A stretch of 64,000 nucleotides of DNA from an uncultured Pseudomonadales bacterium (GCA_958296195.1 OY282455.1:744001-808000); one strand, 5' to 3'. Shown: positions 1-9,532, counted from the first letter of the stretch. Notes: a model not told the origin generated them from the sequence alone. A program made the numbers and translations.

Positions 1-384
1 GAGCCGGCGGTGCGCTCCGTCTTCGACATCCATCTCGGCGAGGGAAGTCTGATCTTCGTCAAGGACCCGTGCGCCCGCGCCGACACGGAGGCGAAGTTCT
101 TTCTGCACCTGATTCCCGCTGACGAGGACGACCTGCCTGCAGAGCGCAAGCCATACGGCTTCGACAACCTGGACTTCGATTTCGACCAGCGCGGCGACCG
201 ATTCGACGGCAAGTGCCTGGCAACAGTCCCTCTGCCGGAATACGGTATCTCCGAGATCAGGACCGGCCAGTACGTGCCCGTGGTCGGCGGTTTCAACAAC
301 CTTTGGAAGGAGGAGTTCCCTTGGAGAGGCGCAAATGAGGAAGCTGGGCCCACTATGATCAATTCACTTACCCCAAACAACTGA
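1..384 (+). CDS. C-terminal part of a CTD-family protein (cut by window edge)
   Basis: The frame is open from the first base, so this is the 3' end of a longer gene. It encodes copy 1 of the CTD: RS.FD.HL, a KDPC cysteine, FFLHLIP, the core GFDNLDFDF, the GKCLA cysteine, and RTGQYVP followed by LWKEEFP. The other copies stop shortly after the LWEGEIP-like end. This one reads on through a tail ending MINSLTPNN. Compared with the equivalent junction near 20955-20990 it lacks one base just before the expected stop, which fuses the tail that starts a separate ORF (ATG 20984) there. The amino-terminal module lies outside the window. Function is unknown; the domain is expected to be extracytoplasmic because in related proteins it follows membrane or lipoprotein modules. 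Confidence 0.75.
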   Translation, partial: EPAVRSVFDIHLGEGSLIFVKDPCARADTEAKFFLHLIPADEDDLPAERKPYGFDNLDFDFDQRGDRFDGKCLATVPLPEYGISEIRTGQYVPVVGGFNNLWKEEFPWRGANEEAGPTMINSLTPNN

Positions 385-503
385 GTAGGGCGTCAAAATC
401 GTCGGCCGCTACACCTGACGTCGCGCACTTACGACCGCCCTGTCCAACCTTAATTGAGGATGAACTAGAGAGCTGAATCCAAAGCAAGCCCAAGCAGGAA
501 CGA

Positions 504-1910
504 TCAGTCGTAAAGCAGTTCGGTTGCAAGCCGTCGCGCTTGGCCAGCCAGGTACAGCGGCAGTGACAGAAGGCGGTAGGAAATCGCCGCGCCGCCCGGC
601 AGTTTTTTCGAGTCCCGCAGAAGGCTGGGCGGCAGCGCGTTCAATCTCAGGGCGAGGTCGCTGCGCTTCTCGCCCAGGAACTGATGCAGGGACTTGAGCG
701 AACCCGTGGTTCCGGCCTTGATTTCCACGGGCACGATGCGCCTTCCCGCGGCGATCACGTAGTCCACTTCGGCGTTGGAGTTTCTAGCCTCCCGCGCCCA
801 ATAGTGCAGCGCCGGCGTCTCGTAAGGGCGGCCGCTGTGCAGCAGGTGCTGGCCCACAAACTGCTCGGCCACCGCACCGTTGTTCACCAGCGTCAAGTCC
901 TCCCTGCCGAGGTCCAGGAGATTGAGACCCAACGCGGCGCACATCAGGCCAACATCCATGTACAGGCACTTGAAGTGGCGTTCGCTGGCCTCCGCCGCCG
1001 GAGGCACGCCGTTAGCCGCCGTGCGATGCACCTTGCTGGCGATCCGCGCCATGCACAGATGCCGCAAGGCGTCGGCAAGCTCCGCAGCGCGATGTTCCCG
1101 GCTTACCTGAACGTACTTGAACTTGCGCCCCACCATGTTCGGCAAGCGGTCGAACACCAGCTGAATGCGGGCCTTCAGCCGGCCGTGGCTGTACTTGTTG
1201 AAGTCGTCCCGGTAGGTTGCCGCCACGCTTTGCAGAACCCGCGCCGCACGCTCGAAGCCATAGACCGCCTCGCCGTCCTGGGCGTAGGCGGCAACCGCCT
1301 CCGGCAGGCCGCCGACCACCCAATACAGCCGCAGCAACTCCAAGCACCTTTCATGCACGATCTTCGGAAAGACGTCCCGCCGCGCCTCCGTGACCCTGTA
1401 GTCGCGCAGGCCGGCGGCCAATTGCGCGTGCCCCAAGGCGGTCAGAAAGTCCTCGAACGTCATTGGGCCGAGGTGCAGGTACTCGATGCGGCCCACGGGC
1501 ATGGGAAGCCGCCTGTCGCCGAGGGCGAACTCCAACAGGGAGCCGGCCGCCACGACATGCAGTTCCGGCATTTCCTCGCGGAAGTAGCGCAGCGCAGCCA
1601 ATGCCTCTGGAGCGGCTTGGATCTCGTCCAGGAACAGCAAGTCCGTGCCGGCGGCAAAGGTGCGCCCGGTGAGCAGGGCCAGTGTGTCGAGAATCCGCAC
1701 CGGATCCTTCGCCGCAAACGCCTCGCGCTGTTCCGGGTTGCGTTCAAAGTTGATCTCCAGCAAGGGCATCCGCGCCATGCGGGCGAACTCGCGCACCAGA
1801 GTGGATTTGCCGACCTGTCTGGCCCCCCGCACCACCAGCGGCTTGCGCCGCGGCTGTGCAGCCCACTGCTTGAGGTGTTCGATTTCATGGCGATCAAGAA
1901 ACCTTTGCAT
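504..1910 (-). CDS. ATP-binding protein, AAA_14 plus DUF4143
   Basis: This 468-residue protein has an amino-terminal P-loop ATPase domain with a Walker A GARQVGKST at about residues 29-37 and a Walker B-like LLFLDEIQ near 90-97. A DUF4143 region follows and ends in a PD-(D/E)xK-like patch (EVDYVI...VPVEIKAG near 379-398). The family is very widespread and mobile, and its biological role is unsettled; roles in toxin-like or DNA-related functions have been suggested. Start: ATG at 1910 matches the family beginning MQRFL. A promoter-like sequence lies upstream at 1955-1983. A near-identical piece (equivalent to 718-1040) recurs at 9674-9998, so this locus took part in local duplication. A second, divergent member lies at 30877-32130. 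Confidence 0.85.
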   Translation of the reverse strand: MQRFLDRHEIEHLKQWAAQPRRKPLVVRGARQVGKSTLVREFARMARMPLLEINFERNPEQREAFAAKDPVRILDTLALLTGRTFAAGTDLLFLDEIQAAPEALAALRYFREEMPELHVVAAGSLLEFALGDRRLPMPVGRIEYLHLGPMTFEDFLTALGHAQLAAGLRDYRVTEARRDVFPKIVHERCLELLRLYWVVGGLPEAVAAYAQDGEAVYGFERAARVLQSVAATYRDDFNKYSHGRLKARIQLVFDRLPNMVGRKFKYVQVSREHRAAELADALRHLCMARIASKVHRTAANGVPPAAEASERHFKCLYMDVGLMCAALGLNLLDLGREDLTLVNNGAVAEQFVGQHLLHSGRPYETPALHYWAREARNSNAEVDYVIAAGRRIVPVEIKAGTTGSLKSLHQFLGEKRSDLALRLNALPPSLLRDSKKLPGGAAISYRLLSLPLYLAGQARRLATELLYD

Positions 1911-1954
1911 GGCGCTCCCAGTGCTACTGCTCTTTCAACCCGGAGATTATTCAT

Positions 1955-1983
1955 ATCATATGACTTTTTACAATGTTGTTTAA
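1955..1983 (-). promoter_or_regulatory. Possible promoter of the DUF4143 gene, with an overlapping palindrome
   Basis: Read on the minus strand, TTAAAC and TATGAT are separated by 17 bases, about 45 bases before the ATG at 1910. The -10 matches consensus at 5 of 6 positions; the -35 match is weak. The -10 lies inside a perfect odd palindrome, TCATATCATATGA (1951-1963), a possible operator. The stretch is AT-rich in an otherwise GC-rich region. Confidence 0.35.
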
Positions 1984-3579
1984 TCTACTTTTTTAACTAT
2001 TTCCAAAGTTTTTCTTCGGCTTTGCCCCACTGGTTTGCGGGCACCCGGTAAAAGGACTGACACTTCACTTGACGGCGACGGTTCGCCCTCCACCGCGCCA
2101 ACGGGGAATTCGGCCTGCCAGATCGGGCCATCGTCCGGTGTGTACTGCCCGGTTCGGATGCGGACGATGGGATAGTCGGGGAGCGGACGCTGCGCAATGC
2201 ACATGCCGCCAAAGGCCAGAGGGGCGAGTCTCCCGTAGTGGAAATCCAGATTGTCGAAGCCATACTGCTGGCGGTTGGCCGGCAGGTGCTCCACGTCTTC
2301 CGGGACGACGTGCAGAAAAAACGGCGCTTGCACATCTACCGCGCTGCACGGCGACTTGAGGTAGGACACCGTATTCTCGCGAAGATAGATGTCGAAGTCG
2401 GAGCGGGCCGCCGGTCCGCCGGACGCGACGGACTCATAGGCCGTCAGCCAGGAAGGAGGTGGCGGGGGTGAGGTCGGGCTCTTGCGCCTCGTGCATATCT
2501 CCTGGTTCTCCTTCAGGTACTCGAGCAGGGCTTCCGCCGCCCATTGATGGCCGGCCACGTTCCAGTGGCCGTCGTGCGCCCACGCCGCATCCCTCCGGGG
2601 CACGGCGCCCTGCCGGAGGACGTAGTCGTTGTAGTCGATGACGGGAATGCCCCGCGGTTCGGCCAGAGCGGTCAGACGGTCGAATCCGAGGTCGCCCCGG
2701 GTGCCGATGTAGTGTGAGGACAGGATGACCAATGCGGCGCCGTCGCGGGCCGCGCGCTCCCTGAACTGGTCCAGCGCGAAGGCCGTGAAGTCCAGGGCGT
2801 CCTCGTGGACGGGCGGCAAATCCCGCACGTAAATGCCAGGGTGGAGAAGTCGAAGCCATGGTGGCCAATCGGGACTCCGGGGAATAGGGATGGGGCGGTC
2901 GCAGCGTGATGGTCCCGTCCGCGCCTCGCGTTGCGGAAACCTCGGTGAGTCGGTCCGGGTCCACGCCCCGGTGCAAACCCTCCAGAATTGGCGCATTGTT
3001 CACGAAGTCGTTGTCGCCGAAGACGAGCACCAACAGGGCGGGCCGTAGAGTCCGTGCGAATTCGTCGTAGTACGCCAGTTGGTTGACCTGGCCGGTGCTC
3101 CAGATCCCGAACGCCGAGGTCGTGATGTCCAGATGGCGAAGTTCCTCGGCGGCGAGTTCCTCCAGCCGAACGTGAAACTTGTCGGCGATGGGGACCTGGC
3201 GCGCCTCCACGTAGGAATCGCCGATCATGGCGATGTGGCAGCTTGCCGCGGCGCGCTCGAGGCCGATGGGTTCGCGGTCCAGGAATCCCAGGCTGTTGGT
3301 TCGTGATTCCGTCCAGAAATCAAGCCTGTTCGTCCAACGCGCCTCCGCGTTGGGGGTGAATGTGCGCCCGATAGTTGGAAACCAGGCGTGGGGAACATCG
3401 TTCTCCAAGAAGGGGGCCCGCAGCCGGAAGTACGTCTCACCGACGACTCCAATCAGCGCCAGGCCCGCCACGAGAAACAGCACGTTCCAGCCGACCAGAC
3501 GCAGTGCACGGCGGATGCGCCCGGGAACGGATCGCCGCGCGTTCTCGTGCTGGACATCGTCATTCCCATGCGTCTTCAT
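1980..3579 (-). pseudogene. Broken SGNH hydrolase with CTD (frameshifted by a 200-nt internal deletion)
   Basis: This is the same gene as the intact copy at 7755-9518. The amino-terminal half (3579 down to about 2838) has the transmembrane segment and the GDS motif IGDSYVEA. The carboxy-terminal half (about 2837 to 1980), in another frame, has the DYNDYVL and HDGHWNVAGH block and CTD copy 2 with its two cysteines (SPC, GMC). At the break, the bases matching 8517-8716 of the intact copy are missing. That is 200 nt, so the frame is lost. The stop equivalent to 7755 is also lost, and the tail reads on for about 30 residues. It follows a carbamoyltransferase remnant by 14 bases, as in intact SxtJ-carbamoyltransferase-SGNH clusters. 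It could only make a truncated membrane protein. Confidence 0.8.
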
Positions 3580-3593
3580 TCAATCGCTCCCGG

Positions 3594-4001
3594 TCAGTCC
3601 GGCTCGAACGAGTCTGCATACTCGCGCTTGAGCGTGGGGTCCTGCTCCACCTTTCTCAGGAAGCAGTTGCCGATGGCGAGGCAGCCGAGGTCCGTGCCCA
3701 TGAAGCAGCCGAAGGCGTCCGCCGGGGTGCAGACGATGACGTTGAAGCTGGTGTTCAGGACGACCGGACAGCCCGTCCTGGCCTTGAAGGCTTCCAGCAG
3801 AGCATGGTAGCGGGGGTTGGTTTCGCGATGGACGGTCTGCACACGGGCGGAGTAGTCCACATGGGTGACAGCCGGGATGTCCGAGCGCGGCACGTTCAGC
3901 CGGTCGATGCCGAACAACACTTCCTGCACTTCGGCTGGCGGCTTGCGCCGTTCGGCTATTACGTCCGCCACCAGCAGCATGTACGGGCTGTCGGGGTCGC
4001 C
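3594..4001 (-). pseudogene. Carbamoyltransferase (NodU/CmcH type), carboxy-terminal remnant
   Basis: Only about the last 135 residues remain. They include DSPYMLLV, AVTHVDYSARVQTV, the conserved NTSFNV, and CTPADAFGCFMGTDLGCLAIGN, all typical of the carboxy-terminal domain of O-carbamoyltransferases that use carbamoyl phosphate on sugars or antibiotics. The catalytic amino-terminal domain (normally about 450 residues) is missing. Immediately upstream, at about 4001, the sequence switches to an SxtJ-like membrane gene, so one deletion removed the end of that gene and the start of this one. It lies 14 bases before the SGNH pseudogene. Not expected to be active. Confidence 0.8.
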
Positions 4002-4285
4002 ACGGCGACGTATATCACAGCCATGATCAGCGGACTGACCACGCGCTGCAGCAGCAGGCCGAACTTGAGCCAGACCCGATTGAACGACGCCAGCAACACC
4101 GGCCTGACGAACGCCGCCGCCAGGAACGCCGCCGCACCGCCGAGCGCCCAGACCCCGGGCGGCCCGCCGTCGAGCAGCGGGAACAGGCCGATGGCGACGA
4201 ACACGAAGGCGAAGACGACGCCAAAGCCGCGGTCGGAGCCACCCTCGACCGGTTCGTCCCCAGACAGACGCTCGTGGGTCTTCAT
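4002..4285 (-). pseudogene. SxtJ-family small membrane protein, 3'-truncated
   Basis: ATG at 4285 starts MKTHERLSGDEP, followed by FGVVFAFVFVAIGLFPLL and a second hydrophobic pair, then FNRVWLKFGLLLQRVVSPL. This order of helices is typical of the SxtJ family, which sits beside carbamoyltransferases in bacterial glycan and natural-product clusters. The reading frame runs into carbamoyltransferase sequence after VAVATP and then ends in unrelated residues. The usual carboxy-terminal tail and the small DUF5989 gene normally found between the two are absent. A shorter second remnant is at 6622-6765. The start was chosen because both copies share MKTHERL and the bases just upstream of it. Confidence 0.7.
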
Positions 4286-4482
4286 TTCATTCGCTTTCGG
4301 TATTCGCACACATTTGACGAGAGACGTATGGCGACGATGGCCCTCCCCGAGCATAGTATCGCCCGCATGGCGCGAGCCGCGAACTGGCCTGGTTCCCCGC
4401 ATCCGCTCGCAGCGTTGCCCGCGGGGAGGGCAAACTTGGTCTTGGGTTTCACGAACCAATTCATGCAATCGGCTTGGTCGAG

Positions 4483-5178
4483 TTAAGGTGTCTGCCCGAG
4501 TGTCCGACTCTCGCTTTGCGTGTGCCGCTGTTGCGTTAGCTCGTGAGCCTCACGGATGGTGCGGGTCAAGCAGCCGACCGTGGTGGAAGGATTGCCGAAG
4601 GGCCGATTTTCGGCTTCTCGCGCCCGCAACTGCCTCGCTGCACGGCGCTCCGCCGCCAGCACTTCTACAAGAAGCGTCTCGAAGTTCGGACTCGACGACT
4701 GCTCGTGGTGGTACTCAGGAAGCAACTCATGCAGTCGGGCTTGGATGTTGCTGCTACTGGCTGGCTTGTCATAGTCCTCCAGATGGAGGACTAGCCAGAC
4801 CTCAAAGCAGGGATCGGACTGGGCGACCTCCACCCGATTTGAGCGACACATAGCGACGGCATCGTCGAACTGCGGGTGGTCGTCGCGGTCGAACACCGCC
4901 CACACTTGGTCCTGTTCTTCATACGACGATGTGTCCTGTCTGCGCCGCCCTCTGTTCGACCGGAGCTCCTTGGCATGCTGGATCGCCCGGTCCGCAACTG
5001 TGAGTGCAACGCCACCGACCCCTACAACCTCGATCCACGCGTGCTTGAACCGGCGGCGCACCGCCCTCAGGTACTCGGGCTCGGTTTTGGCTCCTTCACA
5101 GTAAACGTAGAAGCGCCGCTCGGGCTCGGCGACATGCTTCCGACGTTTGAGCGGAGCGGGTGTTCTTCGCTTGGCCAA
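4483..5178 (-). CDS. RloB-family protein (putative TOPRIM-like nuclease of a two-gene defence module)
   Basis: About 231 residues. After a basic amino-terminus come FYVYCEGAKTEPEYL, then VWAVFDRDDHPQFDDA and the block SDPCFEVWLVLHLEDY, the three signatures of RloB (PF13707). The glutamate in CEG and the D.DD motif resemble TOPRIM metal-binding residues. The family accompanies AAA ATPases in AbiL/RloAB-type abortive-infection or restriction-linked systems. It follows the ATPase at 5181-6431 with almost no gap, so the two form an operon. The start is uncertain: the open frame extends back to 5343 inside the ATPase gene, but TTG at 5178, just after the ATPase stop, fits operon spacing. That RloB acts as the toxic nuclease here is inference from the family. 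Confidence 0.75.
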   Translation of the reverse strand: MAKRRTPAPLKRRKHVAEPERRFYVYCEGAKTEPEYLRAVRRRFKHAWIEVVGVGGVALTVADRAIQHAKELRSNRGRRRQDTSSYEEQDQVWAVFDRDDHPQFDDAVAMCRSNRVEVAQSDPCFEVWLVLHLEDYDKPASSSNIQARLHELLPEYHHEQSSSPNFETLLVEVLAAERRAARQLRAREAENRPFGNPSTTVGCLTRTIREAHELTQQRHTQSESRTLGQTP

Positions 5179-5180
5179 GT

Positions 5181-6431
5181 TCAGGCAGATTGAGGCGAGG
5201 CGGACGATGTCGTGCGCAATCGTCGAGGGGTCGCGCCGTAACGGTGCTGAAGATAGCCTCGTTCCAGATTGTCGCCTTTGCGAGTCCGAATGTCCGTAAG
5301 GGGATAGGTTCGTGTTACACCGTCTTCCTTCTCGGCAAACCACACTTGGTCTCGACGCAGCATCGGGGCGACAAGCAGATTGGTGTCGTGGATCGTGGCA
5401 ATGAGTTGGGCGCCGGAGGGGTTGGTGCTTGGCGAACAGAAGAGACTCAACAGCGCCCGGGACGCTTCCGTATGCAGGCTAAGGTCAAGCTCGTCAACCA
5501 CCAGCGGAGAACCAGAGTCCAACGACTCGAACAGCCGGGTGAGAATCAACAGCAGGCGGCGCGTCCCCGCGCTTTCGCGTTCCAGCTCGAAGTACACGTC
5601 TTTCTCTGACCCACGGTGCGCCAGTTGGATGCGCGACTGACGCTCAGGGGGAGTGCGGAAGCCAAGGGCGGACAACTTGTGCATCAGATCCCTGTCGCTC
5701 GCCGACAGTTCTTCCACCACCCGGCGATAGTCCACAACGCCCGTGTCCGCCTCGCCGAGAAAGTCCAACACGCGCTGATCCAGTTCGTCGTTGGCAAGCG
5801 TGTCCGACGCGAGCGACCCGGAAATCGTCTGTCCCAACACACCGTTCATCTTCAGGAAGTAGGAGAATACCGACGTCAGCCTTTCGTGGCCGTGCTGGGC
5901 CGCTGCCGATAGGAACAAGCTGTTCTCGCGGGTGAGGTCGGCAAGGATGCGGTTGCGGCCCTTGAGCGCCCGCCCGAAATGAAACTCGCCGCTGTCGCGT
6001 TCAAACAGCATCCGCCGACGCCCAGATGGATAGTCGAGCAGCCACTCGCTGACAAACTCCTTGTCAGTGGCCTCGAATCCGTAGTGGTGGCGCACATCGC
6101 CAAGCATGAAATCCATCTCGAAGTGAGACGGCGACGCAGCGCTTGCGGCATCGAGACGGAAGTGCTGCCGGTCGGCGACGCCAGCGGCTGGCTTGCCAGC
6201 CTCGTGGGACTCCAGGACCATTTGCCGCATGGTGCGAATGGCATACACGATGTTGCTTTTGCCGGAAGCATTGGCCCCGTAGATCATGATTGCCGGGAGA
6301 ACGGACCCGCTCGGCGACGCGGCGCAGTCGATCAGGCCGTCTTCGGTATCGGCCAGCGCGGACGCGACCAGCGACAGCTCCTGCCGGTCCCGGATGGAGA
6401 GGTGGTTGGCGACGACAAAGCGCAACAACAT
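5181..6431 (-). CDS. AAA family ATPase, partner of RloB (AbiL/RloA-like)
   Basis: 416 residues. The start MLLRFVVANHLSIRDRQEL is the typical opening of SMC/OLD-like AAA_15/AAA_21 ATPases. Walker A is IYGANASGKSN at about residues 51-61. The signature/Walker B region reads SAGTRRLLLIL and SGSPLVVDELDLSLH near 285-320, and the switch histidine is in ATIHDTNLL. No separate nuclease domain is visible, consistent with the nuclease being the next gene (RloB). The pair resembles AbiL/RloAB defence modules, in which the ATPase senses infection; that role is inferred. ATG at 6431 is the only good start. The module is flanked on both sides by SxtJ fragments, so it sits inside broken glycan-gene debris and may have been inserted there. 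Confidence 0.8.
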   Translation of the reverse strand: MLLRFVVANHLSIRDRQELSLVASALADTEDGLIDCAASPSGSVLPAIMIYGANASGKSNIVYAIRTMRQMVLESHEAGKPAAGVADRQHFRLDAASAASPSHFEMDFMLGDVRHHYGFEATDKEFVSEWLLDYPSGRRRMLFERDSGEFHFGRALKGRNRILADLTRENSLFLSAAAQHGHERLTSVFSYFLKMNGVLGQTISGSLASDTLANDELDQRVLDFLGEADTGVVDYRRVVEELSASDRDLMHKLSALGFRTPPERQSRIQLAHRGSEKDVYFELERESAGTRRLLLILTRLFESLDSGSPLVVDELDLSLHTEASRALLSLFCSPSTNPSGAQLIATIHDTNLLVAPMLRRDQVWFAEKEDGVTRTYPLTDIRTRKGDNLERGYLQHRYGATPRRLRTTSSASPQSA

Positions 6432-6621
6432 GGTTTCTGGCCCCTTCTATGCGTTCGACATGCACTCTAATAGAAAAAAAGAGCAAAAGTCACGCAAAAA
6501 TCGCTTCTAACGCGCATTTGCTTGCACCTCACCGTGGATTGTCAGCGGCCTTGTCCGCCTTCCACCGCGCCGACGGGGAACGCGGCCATGCGGAAGGAAC
6601 GGAAGCCGCGCGGCGCCAGCG

Positions 6622-6765
6622 CAATGCCCAGGCGCGGGGCGGCCCGCCGTTCAGCAGCGGGAACAGGCCGATGGCGACGAACACGACGGCGAAGACGACG
6701 CCAAAGCCGCGGTCCAAGCCACCCTTGGCTGGTTCGTCTCCGGCCAGCCGCTCGTGGGTCTTCAT
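6622..6765 (-). pseudogene. Second SxtJ-family remnant (amino-terminal 48 codons)
   Basis: The fragment starts at ATG 6765 with MKTHERLAGDEP and continues through FGVVFAVVFVAIGLFPLL to WAL, closely matching 4145-4285. It then changes to unrelated sequence. About 20 bases at 6560-6585 resemble the 3' end of the SGNH-CTD genes. This is debris of a duplicated SxtJ-carbamoyltransferase-SGNH cluster. Confidence 0.6.
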
Positions 6766-7754
6766 TTCATTCGCTTTCGGCATCGCAGGCATCTGATGGG
6801 ACATGCACGGCGGCGCAATGGCTGGGCGAACGCAGCCACATCAACCGCATCAGATGGTCAGCATATCCGACCTACATCAACGATCATGCGGCACTGCGGG
6901 GAGCAGTTCGGCGGCAAGCGGCCCACGCTTGGCTGATGAAGGGCTGGCGCTTCCTTACTGTTGATGGCGTGTGGCGGCACGCACGCGACAGTCTGTGGCA
7001 TTGTGTCGGGCTAATGTAGTGCCATAGAGACAGATGCGAAAGAGGACATCGCGGCACGGGTGTGCGACGTCTAGTGCGCGAGCCGTCAGGCGGCCATTGG
7101 CGGCGCCTGACGTGATGTGGTGTATGTGCGACGGCTACAAGGCGAAATGGCTAGGCTGGAAGAAGGCTAGGGCCGAGAAGCGTGAACGAAAGGCGTCCTC
7201 TGCTCATGCACATCGGAGCTTGCCTGTGCCTGTCCAATGGATAGGGATAGTCACCGCGGTGGCGAGCCTCTTGGTTTGCGTTGCTGGCGTTCTGGCAGTG
7301 GTGAGGCGCTTTGACACCTGCATGACCCTACTCGGCAAGGGGATGCTGATTCCACAGCAAGAATCGTGCCTGCTATTCAAACTGAGCCACTACCGAAGTG
7401 GCGTTCGCTGGCCTCCGCTCCCGGCCCATGTCGCCGCGACCGGCGGCGGCTTCCGCGGGTTCTCGCCGCCTGCGCATAGCCCTCGGCCGGGGGACGCAAA
7501 GAGAACCTCTCGCAAATAAAGGTCTGGTTCTCTGCTCGGTCAGCGGACAGGCGGCCCTACGCGCTTCGGGCACGGCATTGATGATTGCATCCGGGGCTGG
7601 GATCGCAGAGATTCGCTAGTCATGAGCGAAGCCATTGCCTTCGACACTTGGTCAAGCTGTTGTAGCAAACCAAGGTGCCCGAGCGGTTCGCGCCCCAGAA
7701 ATCCCGACCGTATGCATCATTCATGTGCGCCGGCACTGGGCGCGATCAGCGGTT
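6766..7754. other. Stretch with no convincing gene
   Basis: The only open frame of note is 7034-7519 (+), up to 161 codons. It has a lysine/arginine-rich amino-terminal half, one hydrophobic segment (WIGIVTAVASLLVCVAGVLA, about residues 69-88), and a low-complexity end. I do not recognise it and see no ribosome-binding site at its start, so it may be spurious or a scrap of a small membrane protein. The rest is unassigned sequence between the SxtJ scrap and the SGNH gene. Confidence 0.4.
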
Positions 7755-9518
7755 TTATTCGTCCTCCACGGTGCCAACGGGGAACTTGGCCACCCAGGTC
7801 GGGCCATCGTCGGGCGTGTACTGCCCGGTCTGGATGCGGACGATGGGATAGTCGGGGAGCAGACGGTGCGCAATGCACATGCCGCCAAAAGTCATAGCCG
7901 GTATCGAGCCGTAGTTCTCGTAGTGGAAATCCAGGTTGTCGAAGCCGTACTGTCGGCGGTTGGCCGGCAGGTCTTCCACGTTTTCCGGGACGATGTGCAG
8001 AAAGAACGGCGCTTGCACATCCGCCGCGTCGCACGGCAACTTGAGGTAGCTCACCCTGTTCTCGCGAAGATAGACATCGAAGTCGGAGCGGGCCGCCGGT
8101 TCGCCGGACACGATGGAATCATAGTCCGTCCGCCAGGAAGGAAGTGGTGGGGGCGTGGCCGGGCGTTTCCGCCTCGTGCAGATCTCCTGGTTCTCCTTCA
8201 GGTACTCAAGCAGGGCTTCCGCCGCCCATCGGTGACCGGCGACATTCCAGTGCCCGTTGTACTTCCATATCGCATCCTTCGGGAGCTCGGCGCCCTGGCG
8301 GAGGACGTAGTCGTTGTAGTCAATGACGGGAATGCCCCGCGGTTCGGCCAGAGCGGTCAGGCGGTCGAATCCGAGGTCACCCCGGGTGCCGATGAAGTGC
8401 GAGGACAGGATGACCAATGCGGCGCCGTCGCGGTCCGCGCGTTCCCTGAACTGGTCCAGCGCGAAGCCCGTGAAGTCCAGGCCGTCCTCATAGACGGGCG
8501 GCAAATCCTGCGCGTACAGGAACGGCTCCTCAATGTCTCCCCGCGTCGTTGGCCGCCATCCGTCGAGCAGCGCGGCGTAGCGGGGGGAGCGCCGGCTCAG
8601 CAGCTCCACCCAGGCGATCAGTTCGGGATCGGTGTCGGCTGGGAACCAAGCGCCCTTCTTGAGCTCCAGCCACCTCGCGAAGGGAGACATGTCGATCAGG
8701 CGGTCCGTGACGCGCGAATGCCAGGGTGGAGAAGTCGAAGCCATGGTGGCCAATCGGGACTCCGGAGAAGGGGGATGGGGCGGTCGCAGCGTGATGGTCC
8801 CGTCCGCGCCTCGCGTTGCGGAAACCTCGGTGAGTCGGTCCGGATCCACGCCCAGGGACAAACCCTCCAGAATTGGCGCATTGTTCACGAAGTCGTTGTC
8901 GACGAAGACGAGCACCAACAGGGCGGGCCGTAGAGTCCGTGCGAATTCGTCGTAGTACGCCAGTTGGTTGACCTGGCCGGTGCCCCGGGTCCCGAACGCC
9001 GAGGTCGTGATGTCCAGATGGCGAAGTTCCTCGGCGGCGAGTTCCTCCAGCCGAACGTGAAATTTGTCGGCGATGGGAACCTGGCGCGCATCCACAAAGG
9101 AATCGCCGATCATGGCGATGTGGCAGCTTGCCGCGGCGCGCTCGAGGCCGATGGGTTCGCGGTCCAGGAATCCCAAGCTGTTGGTTCGTTGTTCCGTCCA
9201 GAAATCAAGCCTGTTCGTCCAACGCACCTCCGCGTTGGGGGTCAATGTGCGCCCGATAGTTGGAGACCAGGTGGAGGAAGCGTCGATCTCCAAGAAGGGC
9301 GCCCGCAGCCGGAAGTACATCTCACCGACGACTCCAATCAGCGCCAGGCCCAGCACGAGAAACAGCGCGTTCCAGCCGATCAGGCGCAGCGCCCGGCGGA
9401 TGCGCCCGGGAACGGATGGGTGCGGCTTCACGCCGCGCGTTCTCGTGCTGGACATCGTGTGTTGTTCTCCTGTGGCTCTTGGCTGGCCGCGCACCTCGTC
9501 ATTCCCATGCGTCTTCAT
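7755..9518 (-). CDS. Membrane-anchored SGNH/GDSL hydrolase-like protein with CTD
   Basis: 587 residues. Basic amino-terminus, one transmembrane helix (about 46-66), then a periplasmic SGNH domain: block I IGDSFVDA with catalytic Ser140; DNDFVNN as a block near 207-213; and the carboxy-terminal block DYNDYVL...NGHWNVAGH supplying the Asp/His region. CTD copy 3 follows (from about residue 470), with cysteines in LPC and GMC and the core GFDNLDF. SGNH proteins beside carbamoyltransferases are usually thought to act on glycan ester or acyl groups; the substrate here is unknown. ATG 9518 is shared with the broken copy; an internal ATG (residue 22) is an alternative. A 42-base remnant of the carbamoyltransferase 3' end precedes it, so the normal upstream partner has been lost. 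Confidence 0.8.
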   Translation of the reverse strand: MKTHGNDEVRGQPRATGEQHTMSSTRTRGVKPHPSVPGRIRRALRLIGWNALFLVLGLALIGVVGEMYFRLRAPFLEIDASSTWSPTIGRTLTPNAEVRWTNRLDFWTEQRTNSLGFLDREPIGLERAAASCHIAMIGDSFVDARQVPIADKFHVRLEELAAEELRHLDITTSAFGTRGTGQVNQLAYYDEFARTLRPALLVLVFVDNDFVNNAPILEGLSLGVDPDRLTEVSATRGADGTITLRPPHPPSPESRLATMASTSPPWHSRVTDRLIDMSPFARWLELKKGAWFPADTDPELIAWVELLSRRSPRYAALLDGWRPTTRGDIEEPFLYAQDLPPVYEDGLDFTGFALDQFRERADRDGAALVILSSHFIGTRGDLGFDRLTALAEPRGIPVIDYNDYVLRQGAELPKDAIWKYNGHWNVAGHRWAAEALLEYLKENQEICTRRKRPATPPPLPSWRTDYDSIVSGEPAARSDFDVYLRENRVSYLKLPCDAADVQAPFFLHIVPENVEDLPANRRQYGFDNLDFHYENYGSIPAMTFGGMCIAHRLLPDYPIVRIQTGQYTPDDGPTWVAKFPVGTVEDE

Positions 9519-9532
9519 TCAATCGCTCCCCG

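Noticed and set aside
684-2051. Long plus-strand open frame opposite the DUF4143 gene
   Set aside because: It is a high-GC antisense shadow; the minus-strand protein has clear P-loop and DUF4143 motifs, and the shadow has none.
3375-4853. 492-codon plus-strand frame across SGNH, carbamoyltransferase and RloB
   Set aside because: It runs antisense through several recognisable genes and gene remnants and has no domain of its own.
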